From positions 9,167 to 15,700 of the forward strand of contig PMIZ01000259.1 of assembly GCA_003157225.1 (NCBI GenBank): 6,534 nt of DNA. Reading direction: 5' to 3'. This stretch comes from Actinomycetota bacterium. Lineage in GTDB: Bacteria > Actinomycetota > Thermoleophilia > RBG-16-64-13. The notes under the pieces were generated by a model. That model worked only from the letters and a program-made list of their open reading frames with translations. It had not been told where the DNA came from and did no database searches. Of the stretch, positions 1-5,352 are shown in pieces. The position numbers and the translations under genes were made by a program. Within the stretch, counting starts at the first letter, position 1; each line of letters begins with the position of its first letter.

Positions 1-1232
1 CCGATGTGGTCGGTCGCGGAGAACACATAGTGTCCCTGGGCGCCCCACCAATCAACTTTCTCCAAGGCAGCCGCGTATCCGGCGGAATCAGCCGTGGCCG
101 CGGTCTTGATAGCCTGCTCGGCAAGGTGGATGGTGTCGTAGCCGAAGCCCAGGAAGAGGCTGGCGAACGCTTCTTTGGGGTTGTCCGCCTGCCACCGCGC
201 GATGAAGGCAATGAGGTCCTGCTTGGCCGGATAGGCGTCGGGAACCTGGCTCGGGTCGACGATCGCCGGGCCGAAGGCGTAGTCACCGGCGACGTTGGCT
301 GGGTCGTTGCCAGCAGGCGCGAACATCGGCAGCGGGTGAGAGCCGGAGCCCTGGTTGTAGATGGGCACTTTCACGCCAAGACTGCGCAGCGCTTTGGTCA
401 ATGGGTTGACGGCCACCGGGTTGCTCCCCAGGAGGATGGCGTCGGGGTTGATCTCCTTGACCTTCGCGGCGATCTTGTTGGCGATCGGGGTGAAGTCCGT
501 CTCGGACAAGCTGTAGCTGTCGCTCATGAGCGTGTACTGCACGCCGGCTGCCGGGAGATCCTTCACAAGCCGCTTCAGCTCTTCCTGGCTGATGACCATC
601 TGGTCGCCAACGCCGAGAACGTTCTTACGGCCGTCGGCAACCATTTCCTTCACGTACGCGTCGGCGCAGCCGTCAGCACCGGTGGCCGGGGCGAAAGCGA
701 ACTGGTCTATGGCGGGTGCTGCAAGCTGGGCCTCGGTCGGCGGACCGAACGCGATCTGCAGAATGCCGGCCTTCAGAGTCAGTGCGAACGTGGGAGGCTG
801 CGTCCACTGCGGGAACGGGCCGATGATAACGTCGACCTTCTTGTCGATTAGGCTCTGTATGGCGGCCGTGGCCGTGTCCATCTTGGACTGGTCGTCAACG
901 TAGATCAGGTTGACCTGACGCCCGTTGATTCCGCCGTTGGCGTTGATGTACTTGGCTTCGGTATCGAAGGCTTCCTTGATCTGCTGGCACGGAGAGGCGC
1001 TGTCACCGGTCAGCGAGATCGCGATACCAATGTTGACGGGCGATGTGTTGGCCACTGACGTCGTTGTCGCTTCACTCGTCGCCGTGGTGTCGCTGCTGCT
1101 CACCGGTGGTGCCGTCGTAACTGTCGTCGCGCCTGTCGTGGTGGTTGTCGTGGTGCCACCGCACCCCGCTGCGACGATGCCGAGAGTGAGCACCAGGACT
1201 AACCCCAGTACTATCCAGTAGGTTTTTCTCAT
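1..1232 (-). CDS. Periplasmic-type substrate-binding lipoprotein of a LIV/HAAT ABC importer (3' end beyond window)
   Basis: Extracytoplasmic receptor that captures ligand and delivers it to the LivH/LivM pore. Translating the minus strand from the ATG at 1232 gives 410 codons with no stop to the left edge. Residues 1-24 form a lipoprotein signal: MRKTYW, a hydrophobic stretch, then a lipobox ending AAGC with C24 as lipidation site. Residues 27-64 are a low-complexity linker (18 Thr, 6 Ser), probably a flexible tether. The folded domain starts near V66 (VNIGIAISLTGD) and shows family I marks: GGINGR (100-105), VDDQS (112-116), IIGPFPQW (136-143) and FSATDH (404-409), typical of the Peripla_BP_6 C-terminal part, so probably only a few dozen residues are missing. 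A GGGGAG Shine-Dalgarno lies 5 nt before the ATG. The 71-nt spacer to the fusion gene has no clear terminator or promoter, so co-transcription is likely. Here the receptor is the last of the importer genes. Ligand unknown. Confidence 0.93.
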   Translation of the reverse strand, partial: MRKTYWIVLGLVLVLTLGIVAAGCGGTTTTTTTGATTVTTAPPVSSSDTTATSEATTTSVANTSPVNIGIAISLTGDSASPCQQIKEAFDTEAKYINANGGINGRQVNLIYVDDQSKMDTATAAIQSLIDKKVDVIIGPFPQWTQPPTFALTLKAGILQIAFGPPTEAQLAAPAIDQFAFAPATGADGCADAYVKEMVADGRKNVLGVGDQMVISQEELKRLVKDLPAAGVQYTLMSDSYSLSETDFTPIANKIAAKVKEINPDAILLGSNPVAVNPLTKALRSLGVKVPIYNQGSGSHPLPMFAPAGNDPANVAGDYAFGPAIVDPSQVPDAYPAKQDLIAFIARWQADNPKEAFASLFLGFGYDTIHLAEQAIKTAATADSAGYAAALEKVDWWGAQGHYVFSATDHI

Positions 1233-1303
1233 CTACTCTCCCCTTTCAGTTGGTTCTGCCGTTGCCCTACCGACCCTGTGCCGATCAGATCGCGCGGAGG
1301 CTC

Positions 1304-4108
1304 TCAGTTACCTAGGTAACTCGCGCGCACGCGATCATCCTGCCGTAGTTTGGTGGCCGTGCCGGACAGCACCACTGTCCCTGTCTGCAGCACGACCGCG
1401 AGATGCGCGAGCGAGAGCGCCATCTCGGCGTTCTGCTCGACCATCAGCATGGTGAGTCCCTGCTCGTTGAGCTTTGAGAGCGCTTCGAAGATCCGTTCCA
1501 CCGCAAGAGGCGCGAGTCCCATGGAGGGCTCGTCGAGGAGCAGGAGGCTCGGTTTCCCGGTGAGCGCCCGGCCGATAGCCAGCATCTGCTGCTCGCCCCC
1601 TGAGAGAGTCCCAGCTTCCTGCCTGCGCCGCTCGCCAAGGATGGGGAACAACTCGTAGACGTACGCGATATCGTCGGCCAGGCTGCGACGGTCACGACGC
1701 CCGGTGGCACCAACCACCAAGTTGTCTTCGACCGAGAGCGTGGGAAAGAGCTGCCGCCCTTCGGGCACCTGGCAGAGACCTTTGGCGACGATCTTCTCGG
1801 GAGCGACCCGCGTGACGTCCTCTCCCTGGAAAACGATGTGGCCACGGCCGCTACGCACTATGCCGGAGATCGTATGGAGAAGAGTGCTCTTTCCAGCCCC
1901 GTGGGCACCGAGGACGGTCACCACCATCCCTTTGGGCACTGTCAGGGAGATGCCGTGCAGGGCCTCGATGGAACCGTACGCCGTGACGAGATCCTCCACC
2001 ACCAGCATCTGTTCTGGCACCGGGCAGTCCTCTCCATCCACCAAGTCGCGAGAAGCGCAGAGGTCCCGCTCGCCCCGCTCGGCGCCCAGGTAGGCGGTGA
2101 TCACCCCTTGGTCCTTCTGTACGGCCTCAGGTGTGCCCGAGGCAATGAGCTTGCCGTAGTCGAGCACGTTCACCTTGTCGGAGATGTCCATGACCAGGTC
2201 CATGTCATGCTCAACGATGAGCACCGTGACCCCAGCCTCGCGGATAGTGGCGATGCGCTTGACAAGGTCTTCTCGCTCACTCTGGTTGGTCCCCGCTGCA
2301 GGCTCGTCAAGCAGCAGCAGGCGTGGCTCCGAAGCAAGCGCCCTGGCGATCTCCACCAGGCGCTGCTGTCCGTACGGGAGGCTCGAGGCCGGCAGGTTGG
2401 CCTGCTTCTGCAACCCGACGAGAGCGAGGGCATCCAGGGCCCGAACCCGGGATCGTTTCTCCTCCCGTCTTTGCGAGGCGAATCCCAGGCCGCCGGCCCA
2501 AAAGCCCGACTTCTCGTGCCGGTGGCACCCCACGAGAACGTTGTCGAGAACGCTCATGTTCACAAAGATGCGCAGGTTCTGAAAAGTACGAGCCATGCCG
2601 AGACGGGCGGCGGAAGCGGCATCGAGCTTGGTCACTTCGGTGTCGCCCAACCATATCCGGCCACCGGCCATCCGCTGCAGCCGGCTGACGGCATTGAACA
2701 GGGTGGTCTTGCCGGCGCCGTTCGGTCCGATCAGGGCGGTGATGCTCCCTTCCGCCACGGTGAAAGAGACGGCGCTGACCGCCTTCAGCCCACCGAAATG
2801 CACCGACACGTTCTCGATCCGCAAGAGCGGGCCCTCGGACTTCGTCTCGGCCCTCCTGCGGGCCAGTTCGTCCCGAAGGAAACCGGTCTCTTGAACCCGA
2901 GTGGCTTCAGCCGGAGCTGTCGGCATCGCCACGGCGGCCGCGACCGACCTGCCGGCCATCGACTCAGGGGTCGGAAGCGCCATGTCCGGCTCGCAATGAG
3001 CTACGTCTTTGTCGGCCTCGGTGGCAGCCGCGCAGGCCACAGCCGCGGAGACTGCCGTTTCTTGAAGAGTGTCCCCTTTCATCTTGGCCCACAGTCGTCT
3101 TGCCATCGCGGGCCGCAGACCCAGGATGCCCGCGGGGAGAAACAGGAGGAGCAAGATCATGATCACCGAGTACACCGTACCGTTGTACTGCAGCATGCTC
3201 GTCGAGAAGCCGTTGAAGACCCAGGTCATGATGATGGATCCGATGATGCCTCCCCAGATCCACCTGTCTCCGCCCACCAGCATCATGACGATGGGGAGAA
3301 CGGAAGCGGCAAAAGTGAAGTTCTGTGGAGAGACCGCTCCATAGACAAAGGCGAACAATCCTCCGGCGAGACCGCAGAACACGGCGTTGAAGACGAAGGC
3401 GAGGAGCTTCCAGTTGGCGTTGCGCACGCCCAGTGCCGAAGACGCGATCTCACTCACCGCCAGGGCGCGTAGCGCCCTCCCCACCCGGTATTTGAGTAGG
3501 CGCGCCAGGAACAGGAGAATGAGGATGGCCACGACCCAGACCATGTAGTACTGGCGCATCTGGGTATCAAAGTGGAACCCGAAGATGTTGAGGGCCGCCA
3601 CGGGACCGAACCCGTTCGAGGCGCCGCCCCATTTCCATTCGAACACGACGGCCAGGAATATCTGGCCCAGCGACATGGTTGCCAAGGCCAGGTAGAAGTA
3701 TTTGAGCTTAAGCACCGGACGGCCGACCACCGCGGCCACGAGGCCTGCAGCGGCGGCGCCGGCTATCCAGGCGACGAATGTAGGCACACCCAACTTGCTC
3801 ACCAGCAGGCCGCAGGTGTAGGCACCGATGCCGTAGAACGCCACGTGCCCGAACGAGAGCTGTCCTGCCTGGCCCAAGACCAGGCCCACGCTGAGGGTGA
3901 GGATGGCGTACAAGCCGGCCTGCGTCATCACGCTGAAGGCATAGTTGGCATCGGTGAGGCCCCTGTAGACGACCGGCCACACCAACAGAATGACCACCAA
4001 GAGGAGCTTGGCTGCGCTCGTCCAGTTCCAGCCTAAGCCGAATATGCCCCGAAGCCGGCCCGACGAGGTGGTGCCGGTTGCGGCTTGAGTACCCGCTTTG
4101 CCGGCCAT
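1304..4108 (-). CDS. Fused LivM permease - LivG ATPase - LivF ATPase of a branched-chain amino acid type ABC importer
   Basis: A 934-residue protein uniting three normally separate subunits. LivM, about residues 30-345: roughly ten membrane segments, GQLSFGH (82-88), and the cytoplasmic coupling loop GRALRALAVSEIASSALGV (210-228). An Ala-rich linker of about 80 residues follows. LivG, about 427-677: Walker A GPNGAGKTT (461-469), Q-loop Q510, signature LPYGQQ (577-582), Walker B LLLLDEP (597-603), switch H634 in EHD. A second linker spans about 677-699. LivF, about 700-934: Walker A GAHGAGKST (734-742; GANGAGKST is usual), signature LSGGEQ (835-840), Walker B LLLLDEP (855-861), and VEQN (890-893), where the family normally has Gln in place of the switch His. 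All catalytic motifs are present, so it looks functional. The ATG shares its A with the livH stop (TGATG), with GGAGGG 9 nt upstream, implying translational coupling. It ends in YLGN, the usual LivF-like tail. Confidence 0.95.
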   Translation of the reverse strand: MAGKAGTQAATGTTSSGRLRGIFGLGWNWTSAAKLLLVVILLVWPVVYRGLTDANYAFSVMTQAGLYAILTLSVGLVLGQAGQLSFGHVAFYGIGAYTCGLLVSKLGVPTFVAWIAGAAAAGLVAAVVGRPVLKLKYFYLALATMSLGQIFLAVVFEWKWGGASNGFGPVAALNIFGFHFDTQMRQYYMVWVVAILILLFLARLLKYRVGRALRALAVSEIASSALGVRNANWKLLAFVFNAVFCGLAGGLFAFVYGAVSPQNFTFAASVLPIVMMLVGGDRWIWGGIIGSIIMTWVFNGFSTSMLQYNGTVYSVIMILLLLFLPAGILGLRPAMARRLWAKMKGDTLQETAVSAAVACAAATEADKDVAHCEPDMALPTPESMAGRSVAAAVAMPTAPAEATRVQETGFLRDELARRRAETKSEGPLLRIENVSVHFGGLKAVSAVSFTVAEGSITALIGPNGAGKTTLFNAVSRLQRMAGGRIWLGDTEVTKLDAASAARLGMARTFQNLRIFVNMSVLDNVLVGCHRHEKSGFWAGGLGFASQRREEKRSRVRALDALALVGLQKQANLPASSLPYGQQRLVEIARALASEPRLLLLDEPAAGTNQSEREDLVKRIATIREAGVTVLIVEHDMDLVMDISDKVNVLDYGKLIASGTPEAVQKDQGVITAYLGAERGERDLCASRDLVDGEDCPVPEQMLVVEDLVTAYGSIEALHGISLTVPKGMVVTVLGAHGAGKSTLLHTISGIVRSGRGHIVFQGEDVTRVAPEKIVAKGLCQVPEGRQLFPTLSVEDNLVVGATGRRDRRSLADDIAYVYELFPILGERRRQEAGTLSGGEQQMLAIGRALTGKPSLLLLDEPSMGLAPLAVERIFEALSKLNEQGLTMLMVEQNAEMALSLAHLAVVLQTGTVVLSGTATKLRQDDRVRASYLGN
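1306..1321. repeat. 16-bp perfect palindrome at the end of the fusion gene
   Basis: AGTTACCTAGGTAACT reads identically on both strands. It covers the last codons (Tyr-Leu-Gly-Asn) and the first base of the TGA stop of the fusion gene. As RNA it could fold a six-base-pair stem with a four-base CUAG loop, but no U-run follows, so it does not look like an intrinsic terminator. It could be a protein-binding site, a small RNA stem at the gene end, or chance helped by the conserved YLG tail. Confidence 0.5.
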
Positions 4109-4989
4109 CAGACCTCACCCTCCGGAATGTGCGTACCCAAGAGCCCCTGCGGCCTGAAGTACAGCACGATGAGCAAGATGATGAAGGCCGGAACATTCTT
4201 GTATCCGGCAGGCACGAGACCGGTGGCCAGCGCCTGCGCGATGCCCAGAGCCATGCCTCCCACAACCGCGCCGGTGCTCGAGCCCCATCCGCCCAGCACG
4301 GCGGCGATGAAACCCATCATGCCGTAGATGCCACCGGTCGCGTAGGTCAGGCCCCCCACGTAGTTGGAGATCGCGATGCCTCCGATCGCTCCGATGGCCC
4401 CACTGATAGCGAAAGACAGCAGGATCATCCTGCTGACGTTGATGCCGGAGAGACTGGCGGCCATCGGATTGGTGGCGGTGGCTGTCATCCGCTTGCCCAT
4501 GAGGGTGTGATTGTTGAGGACGTAGAGCGCCACCAGGCAGACGATCATGATGCCGATCATCCAGACGGCCTGCCAGCTCACGTACACTCCGCCTACGCCA
4601 AAGGAAGCGCTCCCCGTGAAGCCGGGCAGGGTCTTGGGATAGCCCCCGTACTTGACAAGAGACAGGTTCTCGAACAAGAGGCTGAGGGCCACGGTGCATA
4701 GGATCATCGTTACCAGCGAGATCCTCAGCACGGGTTTCAGCACGACCTGATACATGACGACGGCCAGCACCACCACGAGGATGACGCCGATGATTCCGGA
4801 GAGCCAGTAGGGGAGCCCCAGCTCCATGAACATGCTGAAAGCAAACAGTCCGCCAAACATCACGAAGCTGCCCTGGGCCATGTTCACGATGCGCGAGGAG
4901 CGATAGATCGTTACGAACCCCAGCGCGATCAGCGAGTAGATGGAGCCCATGGTGATGCCCGTGATGAGGTATTGCATCCACTCAACCAT
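4108..4989 (-). CDS. livH: LivH-type permease subunit of the ABC importer
   Basis: Inner-membrane permease that pairs with the LivM domain of the downstream fusion to form the translocation path. The 293-residue protein is close to the usual size (E. coli LivH is about 308). It starts MVEWMQYLITGITMGSIYSL, has about eight hydrophobic segments, and carries family marks: YRSSRIVNMAQGSFVMFGG after the first membrane segment, the cytoplasmic coupling loop GKRMTATATNPMAASLSGI, and the C-terminal FRPQGLLG. I chose the ATG at 4989 because AGGAGG lies 6 nt upstream and the hydrophobic N-terminus begins there. A longer reading from a TTG at 5055 would add 22 charged, unconserved-looking residues. The stop overlaps the fusion-gene start by one base. 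It is the first transporter gene after a 363-nt gap holding a candidate promoter. The LIV/HAAT assignment is firm; the substrate is not. Confidence 0.94.
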   Translation of the reverse strand: MVEWMQYLITGITMGSIYSLIALGFVTIYRSSRIVNMAQGSFVMFGGLFAFSMFMELGLPYWLSGIIGVILVVVLAVVMYQVVLKPVLRISLVTMILCTVALSLLFENLSLVKYGGYPKTLPGFTGSASFGVGGVYVSWQAVWMIGIMIVCLVALYVLNNHTLMGKRMTATATNPMAASLSGINVSRMILLSFAISGAIGAIGGIAISNYVGGLTYATGGIYGMMGFIAAVLGGWGSSTGAVVGGMALGIAQALATGLVPAGYKNVPAFIILLIVLYFRPQGLLGTHIPEGEV

Positions 4990-5059
4990 TGGGGCCCTCC
5001 TCTTTCGAGACCCGACAAACAGCCCGGGCTGGATGCGCCGCTCCAAAGAAAGCAATCAT
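4982..5059 (-). CDS. Possible 25-codon upstream frame overlapping the livH start
   Basis: An ATG at 5059 opens a frame of 25 residues beginning MIAFFGAAHP and ending in a TGA at 4984-4982, just inside livH (ATGGTTGA, where ATG is the livH start). It is out of frame with livH. The stop/start arrangement would allow re-initiation, but livH has its own strong AGGAGG signal. The frame's own ribosome binding site is weak (a GGGGG run about 12 nt upstream). It resembles no family known to me and is probably fortuitous. Confidence 0.12.
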   Translation of the reverse strand: MIAFFGAAHPARAVCRVSKEEGPNG

Positions 5060-5186
5060 GCTCAAGAAAAGCCCCCTTTGCCTACCCAGCCCTGAGAGCG
5101 CCTGTTGCCGATGCCCTCTGGCCCCCGCCTTTGTCGCCGCGCCGATTTGGTGGACCCACCGCTGCGACCCTCCGGCCGCATTGCGC

Positions 5187-5213
5187 TCACGTTATCAGGC
5201 AAAGCGCAGACAT
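5187..5213 (-). CDS. Possible 8-codon leader peptide in the livH leader
   Basis: An ATG at 5213 opens a frame reading MSALCLIT and a TGA at 5189-5187. AAAAGG sits 5 nt upstream as a plausible ribosome binding site, and the frame begins about 14 nt after the inferred transcription start. Three of its eight codons specify Leu or Ile (CTT, CTG, ATA). Short inverted arms TGCGCT/AGCGCA (5182-5187 and 5203-5208) overlap it. Such a frame could report charged tRNA levels, but no convincing terminator hairpin with a U-run follows before livH. A frame this short can arise by chance; treat it as a hypothesis. Confidence 0.2.
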   Translation of the reverse strand: MSALCLIT

Positions 5214-5219
5214 GCGAGC

Positions 5220-5246
5220 CTTTTGGTTTCTCTCTTATACCAAAAG
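5220..5246. promoter_or_regulatory. Operator-like inverted repeat overlapping the candidate -10 element
   Basis: CTTTTGGT (5220-5227) and ACCAAAAG (5239-5246) are perfect 8-base inverted arms separated by 11 bases, about two helical turns centre to centre. The -10 hexamer sits in the space between the arms. A further ACCAA at 5247-5251 repeats the core of the right arm in direct orientation. A protein bound here would block polymerase, so a repressor site is the natural reading. No regulator gene is visible, and the arms match no family consensus I can name with confidence. Confidence 0.45.
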
Positions 5247-5262
5247 ACCAATAGTCGTTCCA
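5234..5262 (-). promoter_or_regulatory. Candidate promoter for livH and the downstream importer genes
   Basis: On the minus strand, TATAAG (5239-5234) is preceded by TGG, giving an extended -10 element (TGnTATAAG, five of six matches to TATAAT). Seventeen bases further upstream TGGAAC (5262-5257) is a poor -35 (three of six matches). Transcription would start near 5227, leaving a leader of about 240 nt before livH. The region is AT-rich against a GC-rich background. Assumes a housekeeping-type sigma factor; no start site is known. Confidence 0.45.
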
Positions 5263-5352
5263 GTGCGCCCGCCTCATCCCTCGATCGACCACACTACTTC
5301 CCTCCCAGAAGCAAATCTGCCCAGCGTGCGTGCCACTATACAACTCTATATA

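Larger units (their letters stand above)
4990..5352 (-). other. Intergenic and leader region between the acyl-CoA synthetase gene and livH
   Basis: This 363-nt stretch has no convincing full gene. It holds the candidate promoter and operator-like repeat, the two short upstream frames, and a strong AGGAGG ribosome binding site (5001-4996) for livH. There is also a 12-bp palindrome, CAGCCCGGGCTG, at 5020-5031 and a near-palindrome, GGTGGACCCACC, at 5149-5160. A separate AT-rich patch at about 5333-5352 lies just after the acyl-CoA synthetase stop and could hold another promoter, though I see no good -35/-10 pair. I recognise no riboswitch or T-box. Confidence 0.6.

Noticed and set aside
6..1221. 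Plus-strand open frames over the left end, including a Val-rich one at 925-1221
   Set aside because: The minus strand carries an uninterrupted lipoprotein with clear family motifs; the Val run is only the complement of the Thr-rich tether codons.
1282..1292. CGATCAGATCG in the spacer before the lipoprotein gene as a terminator stem
   Set aside because: The arms are five bases with a one-base centre, which cannot form a hairpin, and no U-run follows.
1838..3472. Long plus-strand open frame (544 codons) opposite the fusion gene
   Set aside because: It is antisense to strongly conserved LivM, LivG and LivF motifs, its translation is rich in His, Gly and Arg with no recognisable domain, and such frames are common opposite GC-rich genes.
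5020..5031. CAGCCCGGGCTG palindrome in the livH leader as a terminator or operator
   Set aside because: It has no loop and no following U-run, and 12-base palindromes of G and C are not rare in GC-rich DNA.
4990..5055. N-terminal extension of livH from a TTG at 5055
   Set aside because: The ATG at 4989 has AGGAGG at good spacing and gives the usual LivH N-terminus; the extra 22 residues are charged and atypical.
5038..5059. AGCA-TGAT-TGCT hairpin with a T-rich tail before livH as an attenuator
   Set aside because: The stem is only four base pairs and the tail is broken by C, too weak to call an intrinsic terminator.
5062..5343. 93-codon minus-strand frame in the gap upstream of livH
   Set aside because: It starts at a TTG without a ribosome binding site, has a basic composition with no recognised family, and spans the candidate promoter.
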